Assembly (NCBI GenBank): GCA_014323865.1
Contig: JACONG010000004.1
Span: 114,841-178,840, forward strand
DNA length: 64,000 bases
Direction: 5' to 3'
Origin: Rhodospirillales bacterium
Lineage (GTDB): Bacteria > Pseudomonadota > Alphaproteobacteria > SP197
Part shown: positions 52,915 to 62,471 of the stretch, in pieces
How positions within the stretch are numbered: the stretch's first letter is position 1
Layout of the letters: each line of letters starts with the position of its first letter
Translations under genes and position numbers: made by a program
The notes under the pieces: generated by a model
The model's database searches: none
Told to the model about the DNA's origin: nothing
Seen by the model: the letters and a program-made list of their open reading frames with translations, nothing else

Positions 52915-53463
52915 GGCGGACCTTCTGAAGGCGGACACACAGGAGGGGAACGGGTGTCCGCTGGATATGGGGATGTTGGCTTTGACGCTTCCTGAACCGC
53001 TGCTCCGCAAGGAATGGAGCTGGTTCTCGTAACCGGACCGTGTTGTCGGATACCTGCGTTTTCGCTGAGACCCCTGAATAATAGGATCGGCAGAGGTCGG
53101 AGTCAAACAACAAGCGCATCGGGACCGCATTCAAGGATCGCGCCGGTCGACGCCCCGGGCACCGGGGGTGACCATGCGCCGCGTTGTATCGGAAACCCGA
53201 CCGGGAAGCTGCGCTCCTCGAACCCGAACAGGTGTACGTACCGGAACGCCATGAGTACGCTGAACGGCAGGGCCGGGATTGTCGCGGGCGGGGCAGAGAC
53301 TGGTGTCAGCCAGATGACATGCCACCAGATGATGGGGGGCCAACGTCACTGTCGGTAATGTCACCGTCGGTGCTGTGCGGGTGTCGCCCGGGAGCGTCCT
53401 CGGCCCGATGGGAGAAGACCGCGCCGCCAAGGTGGGCCCGTCCAGGTCTTCGGGGAGGCAGTC
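52915..53463. other. Long leader/gap upstream of rho
   Basis: About 550 bases without a convincing gene. A 35-codon plus-strand frame at 53251-53358 begins MSTLNGRAGIVAGGAETG, vaguely like an SDR N-terminus, and stops early; it may be another relic. The rho promoter and any autoregulatory leader should lie here, but none could be identified by eye. Confidence 0.4.
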
Positions 53464-53505
53464 GGCAAAAACAGAAGGCTTCAGGCAGCACTGCCGCCTG
53501 AAGCC
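53464..53505 (-). terminator. Rho-independent terminator after the TbpB-like pseudogene
   Basis: Stem GGCTTCAGGC (53477-53486 on plus) with GCCTGAAGCC (53496-53505), then on the minus strand TTCTGTTTTTGCC (53464-53476). The core is like that of the terminator at 701-735 after the paralogous gene. Confidence 0.8.
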
Positions 53506-53536
53506 CTATCCTGTTCCCGCTTGTTCGTCTCCGTCT

Positions 53537-54114
53537 TCATTCGCTTGCGGGCACAGTCGTGGCATAGAAAGCGCTTTCGCTCTCATCGATTAGCAGGCCG
53601 GAAATGCCTCTAACGATTCCTCTAACCTTTCCGTCTACCAGCAACGTTGAGTCTCCGTTCTCGTACAGGTTACCTTGCAGAGAGGTGAAGAGGCGGGATT
53701 CGGGTCATTATCCGAACCGCCCTCGAAACGCTTGATATCACCGTTTAGATTGCTTAGAATCCTTGGACTGCCACCGACGGACAACACGAGGTTTCCGCGA
53801 CCCTTGAGTTCCCCCGTATAGTCGTTATTCAACAACGCAGGGGCGTTCGGGTCGCTAATGTCAAACCCGCTGAAATCGGTTGCACGTGTCGTGACCGTGC
53901 CGTCATCGAAATTGGCCTTGATTGTGAGATTGCTGCGTTCGAGATCACTTCCGTCCATGCCCTCGCCGGCGGCCGTTATGTCCATTGTGACATATCCCTC
54001 CATGGTGGCCTTCCCGGCCCGGGCCTCCCTGGAGAGGTGGAACCGGAACTTCAGGATCGGGGCACCTACGGCATCGCCTCGCGGAGTTTCGGTCGCTCCG
54101 CATCGCAGGCCTGC
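53537..54114 (-). pseudogene. Frameshifted, 5'-truncated paralogue of the TbpB-like repeat protein
   Basis: From the in-frame TAG at 54115-54117 the frame reads KATMEGYVTMD, NFDDGTVTTRATDFSGF, YTGELKGRGNLVL and SNLNGDI, parallel to GTLTGYVKLD, FGAGTVTTTASQF, LRGTLRGHGTI and LDGDL in the gene at 1-692. Near 53700 the frame is lost: read as is, it ends at 53635, but skipping to the next frame gives LFTSLQGNLYENGDSTLLVD and SAFYATTVPASE with a stop at 53537-53539. A one-base deletion explains this. There is no start codon before the ATG at 54003, so the 5' part is missing as well. Low GC. Confidence 0.7.
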
Positions 54115-54218
54115 CTAGCGATGCGGTGTCCCGGTTCTGCAGCCGCGAACACGCGCTTGCCCCATGCGTGTCCCCAGCGCCTTCATCGTGAAGGCTCGAT
54201 GACAGTCGTGCATGGATC

Positions 54219-54237
54219 GGCCATTCGTCGAATGGCC
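54219..54237. repeat. Perfect inverted repeat downstream of glpK
   Basis: GGCCATTCG, one T, CGAATGGCC: a 9-bp arm palindrome about 48 bases beyond the glpK stop, without a T tail on either strand. It could stabilise the operon's 3' end or be a protein site. Confidence 0.4.
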
Positions 54238-54284
54238 CTGTCGCCGGGCCCGCCCGAGCGGCTGCGGGACCGGGTCGGCGAGGC

Positions 54285-55775
54285 TCAGTCGCCGCTCAGG
54301 GTCCGTCGCACGGCGGCGCGCCACCCTGCGTAGTGCATGTCGGCATCCTTGCGGTCCCGTTCGGGGGTGAAGCGGCGCTCGCGCGCCCAATCGGTGCTGA
54401 AACCGTCCATGTCGGGCCAGACACCGGCCCGGTGACCGGCCAGCCAGGCCGCTCCGAGGGCAGTGGTCTCGGTGATCCCGGGCCGGTCCACGGTCGCCCC
54501 CGAGATGTCGGCCAGCGCCTGCATGGTCCAGTCGCTGGCGGTCATGCCGCCATCGACCCGCAGAACGGTCCCGGCGTCCGCGTCACGCCAGTCGGTCCGC
54601 ATGGCTTCAAGCAGATCCCGGGTCTGGAAGGCCACGCTCTCCAGTGCGGCGCGGGCCAGCTCCCTGGGCCCGGTGCTGCGGGTCAGGCCGAACATGGCGC
54701 CACGTGCGTCGGCATCCCACCACGGCGCTCCGAGCCCGGTGAAGGCAGGCACGAGATAGACCCGCTGGCCGGGATCGGCAGCTTCGGCGAGCCGCTGGGT
54801 CTCGGAAGCGTCGCCGATCAGCCCGAGCCCATCGCGCAGCCACTGCACCACCGCACCGGCGATGAAGATCGAACCCTCAAGCGCGTATGTCGTCTGACCG
54901 TTGAGTCGATAGGCAATGGTGGTGAGCAGGCGATTGCTGGACGGCACGGGATCGGTACCGGTGTTGAGCAGGGCGAAGCAGCCGGTGCCGTAGGTCGATT
55001 TCATCATGCCGGGCGCAAAGCAGGCCTGCCCGATGGTCGCGGCCTGCTGGTCGCCCGCGACGCCGAGGATCGGGATCGCCGCGCCGAGAATGTCAGGGTC
55101 GGTCGTGCCGAAGTCGGCCGCGCTGTCGCGTACTTCCGGCAGCACCGACATCGGCACCCCGATCAGCGCGCAGAGCTCGGGATCCCAGAGGTTCGAGCGG
55201 ATGTCGTAGAGCATGGACCGGCTGGCATTGGTTGCATCGGTCGCGTGGACCGCACCGCCGGTCAGATGCCAGATGAGATAGCTGTCGACGGTGCCGAAGC
55301 AGAGTTCATCCGCCTCGGCCCGGGCCCGTGCGCCCTCGATGTTGTCGAGCTGCCAGGCGATCTTGGTGCCCGAGAAGTAGGGGTCGAGCAGCAGGCCGGT
55401 GCGTTCCGTGACGAGCGCCTCGTGCCCGGCGTCCTTCAGCGCCCGGCAGGTCTCGGCCGTGCGGCGGTCCTGCCAGACGATGGCGTTGTCGATCGGGCGT
55501 CCGGTCGCGCGGTCCCAGACCAGCGTCGTCTCGCGCTGGTTCGCGATGCCGATGGCGGCGATGTCCGAGGCCTGGATGCCGGCATTGGCGATCGCCTCGC
55601 GGCAGGTCTCGACCGTCGTGCGCCAGATGTCGCCGGGATCGTGTTCGACCCAGCCCGATTGCGGCAGGTGCTGGTCGAACTCCTGCTGCGCCATGGCGAC
55701 GATACGGCACCCGGCATCGAAGATCAGCGCCCGGCTTGATGTGGTGCCCTGGTCGATGGCGAGAACATGACCCAT
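54285..55775 (-). CDS. glpK: Glycerol kinase
   Basis: ATP-dependent phosphorylation of glycerol to glycerol-3-phosphate. The 496-residue FGGY kinase has [13 protein letters not shown] at the N-terminus, [58 protein letters not shown] and [21 protein letters not shown] 55775 follows AGGGAAG. Last gene after the dctPQM-type TRAP genes, not beside glpD or glpVPQSTU, 14 kb away. It supplies the missing step of the glycerol pathway in this window. Confidence 0.96.
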   Translation of the reverse strand: MGHVLAIDQGTTSSRALIFDAGCRIVAMAQQEFDQHLPQSGWVEHDPGDIWRTTVETCREAIANAGIQASDIAAIGIANQRETTLVWDRATGRPIDNAIVWQDRRTAETCRALKDAGHEALVTERTGLLLDPYFSGTKIAWQLDNIEGARARAEADELCFGTVDSYLIWHLTGGAVHATDATNASRSMLYDIRSNLWDPELCALIGVPMSVLPEVRDSAADFGTTDPDILGAAIPILGVAGDQQAATIGQACFAPGMMKSTYGTGCFALLNTGTDPVPSSNRLLTTIAYRLNGQTTYALEGSIFIAGAVVQWLRDGLGLIGDASETQRLAEAADPGQRVYLVPAFTGLGAPWWDADARGAMFGLTRSTGPRELARAALESVAFQTRDLLEAMRTDWRDADAGTVLRVDGGMTASDWTMQALADISGATVDRPGITETTALGAAWLAGHRAGVWPDMDGFSTDWARERRFTPERDRKDADMHYAGWRAAVRRTLSGD

Positions 55776-55827
55776 CGTCGCTTCCCTCACGTGCGTCTGC
55801 CGCCCGTTCCGCGTCTCCGTCTCCCGT

Positions 55828-57192
55828 TCAGCCGTAGACCAGTCTGGGCAGCCAGATCGTGATCTGCGGGAACAGCACGCAGATGAAGAGGCCCAGCGCC
55901 TGCAGCGCCAGGAACGGCAGCGATGCGGCGTAGATCTGGCCCATCGTCACCTGCGGTGGCGCGACGCTCTTGAGGTAGAAGAGCGCATAGCCGAACGGTG
56001 GTGACAGGAACGACATCTGCATGTTGACCATATAGACGACGGCGAACCACAGGGCGACGTTTTCGGGATCGACACCGGGCATGCCGAGAATGCCGTCGAA
56101 GGTCAGCGACTTCACGATGGGCAGGAAGATCGGCACGGCCAGCAGCAGGATGCCGACCCAGTCGAGGAACATGCCGAGCAGGACGAGGATCACCATCATG
56201 ACCAGCAGGATGCCGTAGGGGCCCAGGCCCGTGCCGATGATCATGTCGTTGACGAACTGCTGGCCGCCGTTCACGACGTAGAAGCCGACGAACATCGTCG
56301 CGCCGAAGACGATCCAGAGCACCATGGCCGAGACCTTCGCCGTCGTCACCGCGGCCGAATGGAGCGCCTCCCACGAGAGCTTGCGATGCGTGCCGGCGAC
56401 GATCAGTGCGCCGAAGGTGCCGATGCCTGCGGCCTCGACCGGTGTTGCGATTCCGGCAAAGATGACGCCCAGGACCAGGATGACCAGCACGATCGGTGCG
56501 GCCATGCCCTTGAGAAGCTGGAGCTTCGCGGCCGTCGTGATGCGCTCGGAGGGATCGAGCGCCGGGCCGAGCGACGGGTTGATGTAACAGCGGATCGTGA
56601 CGTAGGCGATGTAGAGACTCGAGAGCAGCAGGCCGGGAATGACCGCGCCCAGGAAGAGCTCGCCGACCGACTGCTGCGCCACGACGGCGAACAGGATAGC
56701 CAGAATCGAGGGCGGGATCAGGATGCCGAGCGTGCCGCCGCCCAGGATCGACCCGGCTGCGAGGCGGACATCGTAATGGCGTTTCAGCATGGCCGGCAGG
56801 GCGATCAGGCCCATGGTGACCTCGGTCGCGCCGATCACGCCGCACATGGCCGCGAGCACCGTGGAGGCCAGGATCGCGGCGGTCGCCAGGCCGCCCTTCA
56901 GGCCGCCCAGACACTTGTAGATCACGTCGAACAGCTGCTCGATCACGCCTGCCCGTTCGAGCACCGATGCCATGAAGATGAAGAGCGGGATGGCCGAGAG
57001 CTGGTAGTCGGTCATCAGCGGGAAGATGCGCGACGGCAGCATGTTGAGCATCGCCGCATCGCCGAACAGGAAGAGGAAGATGCAGGCCAGGCCGCCGGTG
57101 ACAAAGCTGAGCGGCAGGCCCGCGATCAGCAGGATTGCGAGCGAGCCGAACATCAGGAGCGTGAGCCCCTCGATGCTGATTTCCCATCCCAT
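55828..57192 (-). CDS. dctM: TRAP transporter large permease (DctM)
   Basis: A 454-residue membrane protein with about 12 hydrophobic helices, the ion-coupled channel part of a TRAP importer. [51 protein letters not shown] (TRAP signature IPPS) and [19 protein letters not shown] are family-typical. The ATG at 57192 overlaps the dctQ stop by one base. Substrate unknown. Confidence 0.92.
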   Translation of the reverse strand: MGWEISIEGLTLLMFGSLAILLIAGLPLSFVTGGLACIFLFLFGDAAMLNMLPSRIFPLMTDYQLSAIPLFIFMASVLERAGVIEQLFDVIYKCLGGLKGGLATAAILASTVLAAMCGVIGATEVTMGLIALPAMLKRHYDVRLAAGSILGGGTLGILIPPSILAILFAVVAQQSVGELFLGAVIPGLLLSSLYIAYVTIRCYINPSLGPALDPSERITTAAKLQLLKGMAAPIVLVILVLGVIFAGIATPVEAAGIGTFGALIVAGTHRKLSWEALHSAAVTTAKVSAMVLWIVFGATMFVGFYVVNGGQQFVNDMIIGTGLGPYGILLVMMVILVLLGMFLDWVGILLLAVPIFLPIVKSLTFDGILGMPGVDPENVALWFAVVYMVNMQMSFLSPPFGYALFYLKSVAPPQVTMGQIYAASLPFLALQALGLFICVLFPQITIWLPRLVYG

Positions 57193-58331
57193 CAGGCAGC
57201 GCTCCGCCGGGTCATGTCGTGGCCGGCAACGGTCGCGATGTCGCGCAGCACCCGTGCCAGTCCCTGCAGAACGAGCAACCCGGCACCGATCATGATCGAG
57301 GCCTTCACGGGCCAGTACTGGATCGCCCACTCGGTGAAGGAGACTTCCCAGACCATCGCGGAGTCGCTGAAGAAGATGTAGCCGGTCCAGAACAGGGACA
57401 CCGTGAAGACGAAGAAGAAGACCGACGTGATGAGATCGAGGATCGCCCTGGTCTTACCGGAGAGACCGGCATAGACGACGTCGACCCGGACGTGGGCATT
57501 CTCGCGCAGGGCGAACGCGCCGGTCAGCAGGTACTGCATGCCGAACATCAGGAACATGCCCTCGTGCACGAAGTTCGTGGGCGAGTTGAAGACGTAGCGG
57601 CAGACGACTTCGTAGTAGTAGGCGAAGACCGCGATCAGCGCCCACCAGGCGACGAACTGTCCGACCCCGCCGTTGACCGCGCCGATAATGCGGACGTAGC
57701 CGGCACCGGGACCCGTGTAGGACGCCTCCTGCGGCGGCCTTTCGTGTTCCTCGACCTCTTCCATGAGGTGCGAGGGCATGATGCGTCCGGACTCGATCTC
57801 CCGCCGATGGCGCGCCAGCCGCGGGACCATGACGAGGTCCACAGCCAGGGCCAGAACGATGATGACTCCGGCAACCGAACTGATCATGCTCCAGGAGTCG
57901 CGTGCAGCCTGGGCATCCGCGGCGCTCCGGTCGACGGCGGCGAGCTCCTGATTCCAGCCCTCGACCGCCTCGGCCGCCTCCGAGTCACCGTCATCGGCCT
58001 TTTCTTGCGCCAGCTCCAGCCTGAACTCCGCGACCATGCGGGCGTTGCGGGCCTCCGACTCGGCGTTGCGGGCATCGTCGAGCTGAACGTTGGCATGGAG
58101 GATCAGCAGCACGAAGGGCACATAGGCCCACCACCACCGGTTTCTCAGATAGAGCCTGTGAAGCCCGAGAAACCCGCCGGTGACAAGAAACAGGTAGGCG
58201 ACCGGCGTGGAAACGAGCCGCGCACCGCCCACCGCGCGTTCGCAGCGCAGCATGATGAAAGCAAAAACAGGGAACACGACCAGTCCGGACCAATAGGCCC
58301 AGTGGGGCAGGACGAAATCGATTTCTGGCAT
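57192..58331 (-). CDS. dctQ: TM2-DctQ fusion: TRAP small permease with N-terminal membrane/coiled-coil extension
   Basis: At 379 residues it is about twice the length of ordinary DctQ. Residues about 10-80 hold three hydrophobic segments, with the TM2-domain motif GGFLGLHRLYLRNRW at the second. Residues 80-145 form a charged helix (SEARNARMVAEFRLELAQEK). A fourth helix (VAGVIIVLALAVDLVMVP) and a cytoplasmic linker follow. The last 165 residues are a standard four-helix DctQ (VCRYVFNSPTNFVHEGMFL, ALRENAHVRVDVVYAGLSG). One continuous frame, ATG 58331. Confidence 0.88.
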   Translation of the reverse strand: MPEIDFVLPHWAYWSGLVVFPVFAFIMLRCERAVGGARLVSTPVAYLFLVTGGFLGLHRLYLRNRWWWAYVPFVLLILHANVQLDDARNAESEARNARMVAEFRLELAQEKADDGDSEAAEAVEGWNQELAAVDRSAADAQAARDSWSMISSVAGVIIVLALAVDLVMVPRLARHRREIESGRIMPSHLMEEVEEHERPPQEASYTGPGAGYVRIIGAVNGGVGQFVAWWALIAVFAYYYEVVCRYVFNSPTNFVHEGMFLMFGMQYLLTGAFALRENAHVRVDVVYAGLSGKTRAILDLITSVFFFVFTVSLFWTGYIFFSDSAMVWEVSFTEWAIQYWPVKASIMIGAGLLVLQGLARVLRDIATVAGHDMTRRSAA

Positions 58332-58368
58332 GGTCGACCGCGTGGGGTCCCGGGGCGAGGAGAAGGGA

Positions 58369-58399
58369 AACCGGCGTCCCCCTTGCGGTGACGCCGGTT
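58369..58399 (-). terminator. Intercistronic stem-loop between dctP and dctQ
   Basis: A perfect 10-bp stem (AACCGGCGTC at 58369-58378 with GACGCCGGTT at 58390-58399, 11-base loop) follows the dctP stop by 16 bases. It lacks a T tail. As between glpV and glpS, it sits directly after the binding-protein gene, which suggests differential expression. Confidence 0.55.
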
Positions 58400-58415
58400 C
58401 CGGTAACGTTGGCGA

Positions 58416-59573
58416 TCAGAAGTCCAGCATTTGGCCTTCCATCTGATCGGACGTCACGTAGCCCAAGCTGCCCGACATCATGTAGTCGAGCTGGATCCTG
58501 AAGACCCGGGCGGCGTGCTTGTCCTTGTTGGCCCATTCGAACCAGCGCGGGACGGCGATCTTCGTGAACGCCTCGACATCGTCCTGGGACAGGCGCGTCA
58601 CGGTCGTACCGGCCTCCTCGAACTTCTTCCAGGCCTCCTGGTCGGCCCGCTGGATCGCGGCGTGATGCAGGTCCGAATAGACATGGACCTCCATCTCGAT
58701 GAACCGCTGCATCTCGGGCGAGAGCGCGTTCCAGGCATCCATCGCGACCGTGAGGTCCATGAGATCGACCGGCTGGTAGATCGACATGAAGCCCGGAGGG
58801 CCCATGGAGATGAAGTCGGTGACCTGATGGAAGCCGAGATCGTGGTTCACGGCCGGGCCGACGTAGTCGGCGACGTCGATCGTGTCCTTCTCAAGTGCCG
58901 GGAAGATCTCGCTGCCCGGGAGCAGGGTGGTCTGGGCACCGGCGTCCTGGAACACCTCGGCGACCATGCCGCCCGGCAGACGCATCTTGCGGCCCCGGAA
59001 GTCCTCGATTGAACGGATCGGCACCTTCGAATGGATGATGTTCGGGCCGTGGTGGATCGGGCCGACGTAGTACATGTCGAACTGGGCGAAGAGCTCGCGG
59101 GCGATCTCAAGGCCGCCAAGGCCGTAGTAGAAGACGTCCCACTCGTGCGGCTGGCGCAGGCCGAGCGGATAGGAGCTGAGGAACACCGAGGCCGGCATGC
59201 GGCCCGCCCAGTAGAGCGTGAAGGGGTTCATGGCTTCGAGAACGCCGTTCTTCACGGCATCGAAGAGCTGAAAGTCGCCGACAACGTCCTTGGCACCGAA
59301 GGGCTCGAAGGCGAGTTCGCCACCGGTCTTCTCGACGATCGAGTTGGACCAGGCCTTGAAGGTCTCAAGACCGATGCCGCCCGGCCAGGAGGTCTGGATG
59401 CGCCACGTGGTGGTCTGGGCCCTGGCGGTGCCGATGAACGGCGCGCCGAGCTGGCTCGAAGCGGCCGCTGTGGCCGCAATGCCGCCGGTCACGGCGGCAC
59501 CGGCCAGCAGATTGCGCCGGCTGAACGCCCGCGCTGCGGCCATCGTCCTGGCCGTCTCGTTGTCCTTGGACAT
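58416..59573 (-). CDS. dctP: TRAP transporter substrate-binding protein (DctP, TakP-like)
   Basis: A 385-residue periplasmic protein. The N-terminus has a Tat signal (FSRRNLLAGAAVTGG, cleavage after ARA). WRIQTSWPGG, GRKMRLPGGMVAEVF with the carboxylate-binding Arg, PGSEIFPALEKDTIDVADYV and GFHQVTDFI resemble the TakP group, whose characterised members bind 2-oxo acids, but no ligand can be assigned here. ATG 59573 follows GAGGGAGACG. First gene of dctP-dctQ-dctM-glpK. Confidence 0.9.
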   Translation of the reverse strand: MSKDNETARTMAAARAFSRRNLLAGAAVTGGIAATAAASSQLGAPFIGTARAQTTTWRIQTSWPGGIGLETFKAWSNSIVEKTGGELAFEPFGAKDVVGDFQLFDAVKNGVLEAMNPFTLYWAGRMPASVFLSSYPLGLRQPHEWDVFYYGLGGLEIARELFAQFDMYYVGPIHHGPNIIHSKVPIRSIEDFRGRKMRLPGGMVAEVFQDAGAQTTLLPGSEIFPALEKDTIDVADYVGPAVNHDLGFHQVTDFISMGPPGFMSIYQPVDLMDLTVAMDAWNALSPEMQRFIEMEVHVYSDLHHAAIQRADQEAWKKFEEAGTTVTRLSQDDVEAFTKIAVPRWFEWANKDKHAARVFRIQLDYMMSGSLGYVTSDQMEGQMLDF

Positions 59574-59675
59574 AACATTCGTCTCCCTCGTTAAGGATAT
59601 CCGGAACCGATGCACGGAGCCCACCTTGACACCCCTGATCGGCAGTAAGGATGGTTGTTGCCCATGCTGACCAAT

Positions 59676-59696
59676 TTTGCCACATAATTTGCCACA
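59676..59696. promoter_or_regulatory. Direct repeat TTTGCCACA x2 upstream of dctP
   Basis: TTTGCCACA occurs at 59676-59684 and 59688-59696 with three bases between, a 12-base period close to one helical turn. It lies about 100 bases upstream of dctP in the gap shared with the 3' end of the PAP gene, and is AT-rich by local standards. A candidate operator for the TRAP-glpK operon. Confidence 0.45.
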
Positions 59697-59739
59697 CAAA
59701 AGATCGCGATCCGGCTCCTGACGCATGCAAGAGTCGACA

Positions 59740-61221
59740 TCAGCGGTCGAATGCGTGCTCAAGGCGCTGACACAGCGTTTCGAGCACGGTAATGCGGGCG
59801 TGGCGCTTGTCATTGGCCGCAACCAGGGTCCAGGGCGCAACGCTGGTGCTGGTCTGCTCCACCATGTCGCCGATGGCGTGATAGTAGTCGTCCCAGCGGG
59901 CGCGGTTGCGCAGGTCCTCGTCGGTCAGCTTGTAACGCTTGTAACCCGTCGTCCTGCGCTCCTCGAAGCGTCGGTTCTGCTCGTCCCGGTCGATCGTCAG
60001 CCAGAACTTCGCGACGATGATGCCGTGGTTGGCGAGTGTCTCTTCGAAGTCGTTGATTTCGCCATAGGCCCGCATCCAGTCGTATTCCGCCGCGAATCCC
60101 TCGACGCGCTCGACAAGCACGCGGCCGTACCAGGACCGATCGAAAATGGTCATGTGCCCGTGGCGGGGGATGTGGCGCCAGAAGCGCCAGAGGTAGGGAT
60201 GGAGCCGCTCTTCTTCGGTCGGTGCCGCGATGCGGACGACTCTGCAGAAGCGTGCATCGAGCGCCGCGGTGACGCGACGGATCGAGCCGCCCTTGCCGGC
60301 GGCGTCATGCCCCTCGAAGACGGCAACGAGGGCCCGCTTCCGGAAGTGTTTGTTACGTGACAGCAGGTTGAGCCGGCCCCGCAGTTCGATCAGCCGCTTT
60401 TCATAGTCCTTCTTCGGAATGCTGGCAGTGAGGTCGACGCTGTCGAGCACCTCGCGCCCATCCGCGCTGGGAATCGGTGGCGGTGCAGCCAGACCGAATT
60501 TCGGAGGTTCGCCCTCCAGACGGTCGTTCAAGGCCGCCAGCAAGGTCCGTCCAACGGTGATGTTGCGGTAGAACGCGTCGAGGCCCTCAACAACGATCCA
60601 CGGCGCGTGGCCGCGATTGGTCCGTCGCAGGGCGAGTTCCGACACTGAGCGGAAAGCGTCGTACATCCTGAGCCGCTCCCAGTCCTTGTCGGTGACGCGC
60701 CAACGGTTGTGCCTGTCCTTCTCCAGCGTCTTCAGCCGACGCTTCTGCGACGTCTTCGAGAGGTGAAACCAGAACTTCATGATCAGCGCGCCTTCGGCGG
60801 CCAGCATGGTCTCGAAGCGGATGATCTCGTCGAGCTGGCGTTCGAGGTCGCCGTCGTCGCTCTTGTCGCAGACCCGGTCAATGATGGGCCGCGTGTACCA
60901 GGAACCGAAGAAGATGCCGATCTTGCCGCGCGGCGGCAGCGCCCGCCAGAACCGCCACATGTAGGGCCGCTCGTCTTCCTCGTCGGTGGCGGCACCCATG
61001 CCGTTGGTCTCTATCAGACGAGGATCCATCCATTCGTTGAGTGTGTTGACGGTCGGGCCCTTGCCGGTGCCGTCGACGCCGCCGATCAGAATAATGACGG
61101 GAAAGGCCCTGGATTCCGCCAGCTTGAACTGCGCCTTCAGCAGGGCCTCGCGCAGGGCCGGCTGCTCGGCCTTGTAGGTCTTCTTGTCGATCCGATGACC
61201 GAGTTCCGCTGCCTCGAACAT
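59740..61221 (-). CDS. pap: Polyphosphate:AMP phosphotransferase (double PPK2 domain)
   Basis: Transfers phosphate from polyphosphate to AMP or another nucleotide. The 493 residues contain two tandem PPK2 domains: the first with Walker A GGVDGTGK (47-54) and MWRFWRALPPRGKIGIFFGS, the second with EGHDAAGKGGSIRRVTAALD and LWRFWRHIPRHGHMTIFDRS. Two-domain PPK2 proteins characterised so far are AMP-specific (PAP). The start MFEAAELGH (61221) follows GGGAG; an ATG 15 codons upstream is possible. Confidence 0.92.
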   Translation of the reverse strand: MFEAAELGHRIDKKTYKAEQPALREALLKAQFKLAESRAFPVIILIGGVDGTGKGPTVNTLNEWMDPRLIETNGMGAATDEEDERPYMWRFWRALPPRGKIGIFFGSWYTRPIIDRVCDKSDDGDLERQLDEIIRFETMLAAEGALIMKFWFHLSKTSQKRRLKTLEKDRHNRWRVTDKDWERLRMYDAFRSVSELALRRTNRGHAPWIVVEGLDAFYRNITVGRTLLAALNDRLEGEPPKFGLAAPPPIPSADGREVLDSVDLTASIPKKDYEKRLIELRGRLNLLSRNKHFRKRALVAVFEGHDAAGKGGSIRRVTAALDARFCRVVRIAAPTEEERLHPYLWRFWRHIPRHGHMTIFDRSWYGRVLVERVEGFAAEYDWMRAYGEINDFEETLANHGIIVAKFWLTIDRDEQNRRFEERRTTGYKRYKLTDEDLRNRARWDDYYHAIGDMVEQTSTSVAPWTLVAANDKRHARITVLETLCQRLEHAFDR

Positions 61222-61608
61222 TCCTGCAACTCCCGTCTGCGCGTTCGTCGACTCCCATGATGCCACAGTGACATCCTGATCCGATCGTTGCAGCGGGAGC
61301 TTGTCCCAGGGTCAAACCGATCTTGGGGTCAAACAGACGATGCGGCTCTCGTCGTTTTCGACAATCTGAATGACCGGCGTGCGGGATCGACCCCAAGGCG
61401 ACCCCAGGGGGCTCGGTCATGCGCTGTTGCGTCTTCTGACGCCCGTGACGATCACAGGCAGCCTGCTCAATCGTGATGTCGGAACCCTCATGTCGGAGTG
61501 GCTGCCGGCGATCTGGTCGGCAGCATCGGCGAGGCGCTGATCGGTGCCAGTGAACCCTGCGAGAGCGCCCCGGCTGATTTCTGTGCGAACGCTCCGGGCC
61601 GATGCGGA
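61222..61608. other. Gap without a recognisable gene
   Basis: 387 bases between the PAP gene and the small ORF. Short frames exist on both strands, but none has a ribosome site or a recognisable product. No tRNA cloverleaf or terminator was found. Confidence 0.4.
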
Positions 61609-61788
61609 TTACAGAAGGTCGTTGCCGAGACAGGCCGTGTCGGAACGCAGGATCAGGGTCGCGGCGAGACCATGCATTTCCTCTGCGCGCAGGGTCTGCT
61701 CATCGGTCGGATCGCCAGCGGCGAGGATTTCCTCGGCCATCATCTGGAGAAGGGCGGCCTGTTCGAGATCGGCGTGTCGGACATACAT
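61609..61788 (-). CDS. Small hypothetical protein with strong ribosome site
   Basis: A 59-residue, acidic, probably helical protein: MYVRHADLEQAALLQMMAEE, then DPTDEQTLRAEEMHGLAATL. The ATG follows AAAGGAGA with good spacing, which argues for real translation. It shares a 144-base gap with the divergent fasciclin gene. No family recognised. Confidence 0.6.
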   Translation of the reverse strand: MYVRHADLEQAALLQMMAEEILAAGDPTDEQTLRAEEMHGLAATLILRSDTACLGNDLL

Positions 61789-61932
61789 GATCGTTCTCCT
61801 TTGGCTGAGACTGGTACGTCCTCGGCGTGATGTCCGATCAGTGCGATCGCGAAACACCGGTATCATCCAGTTTCGAAAAGCCTGCGTAGGGAGGGAGTGA
61901 TCCCCCAACACACACAAGCACAAGGAGTTCCC

Positions 61933-62418
61933 ATGTTCAGGAAAGTCTCTGTGATGGCTGTCGGTGCGATGATGGCTGCGACCGCCATGGTTGAGGCCGG
62001 TATGCACGGCAGCAAGGACATTGTCGACACCGCCGTGTCCGACGGCAACTTCATGACCCTGATTGCCGCGGTTGAGGCTGCCGGCCTGGTCGAGACACTG
62101 CAGGGTGACGGCCCATTCACGGTGTTCGCGCCGACCGATGAGGCCTTCGCCAGGCTGCCGGAGGGCACGGTCGAAGACTTGCTGAAGCCGGAGAACCGCG
62201 AGATGCTGGTTGCCGTGCTGACCTATCACGTTGTGCCGGGTAAGGTGATGTCGGGCGATATCGCCGGCAAGCAGATCAATGCCGCCACCGTTCAGGGTGA
62301 GGACCTCTCGATCGACGCCACCGATGGTGTCGAGGTCAACGAAGCGAAGGTGATCGTGGCCGACATCAAGACCTCCAACGGTGTCATCCACGTCATCGAC
62401 ACCGTTCTGATCCCCTGA
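61933..62418 (+). CDS. Secreted fasciclin-domain protein
   Basis: A 161-residue protein with a signal peptide ([16 protein letters not shown], about residues 8-23) and one FAS1 domain: [20 protein letters not shown], the H1 box [27 protein letters not shown] and the H2 box [13 protein letters not shown]. Such single-domain proteins are periplasmic or extracellular and may act in adhesion or stress; the exact role is unknown. ATG 61933 follows AAGGAG. Confidence 0.92.
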   Translation: MFRKVSVMAVGAMMAATAMVEAGMHGSKDIVDTAVSDGNFMTLIAAVEAAGLVETLQGDGPFTVFAPTDEAFARLPEGTVEDLLKPENREMLVAVLTYHVVPGKVMSGDIAGKQINAATVQGEDLSIDATDGVEVNEAKVIVADIKTSNGVIHVIDTVLIP

Positions 62419-62445
62419 TCGGATCATGTCCTGATCGGATCATGT
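62414..62445 (+). repeat. 16-bp tandem duplication at the fasciclin stop codon
   Basis: CCTGATCGGATCATGT is repeated head to tail (62414-62429 and 62430-62445). The first copy contains the fasciclin TGA. A recent slippage duplication. Confidence 0.7.
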
Positions 62446-62471
62446 TGTTTCGCGGCACGTCGTTTCGCAGA

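Noticed and set aside
53251-53358. 35-codon frame resembling an SDR N-terminus upstream of rho
   Set aside because: Too short, no ribosome site, and the glycine motif is not convincing; kept only as a note in the gap description.
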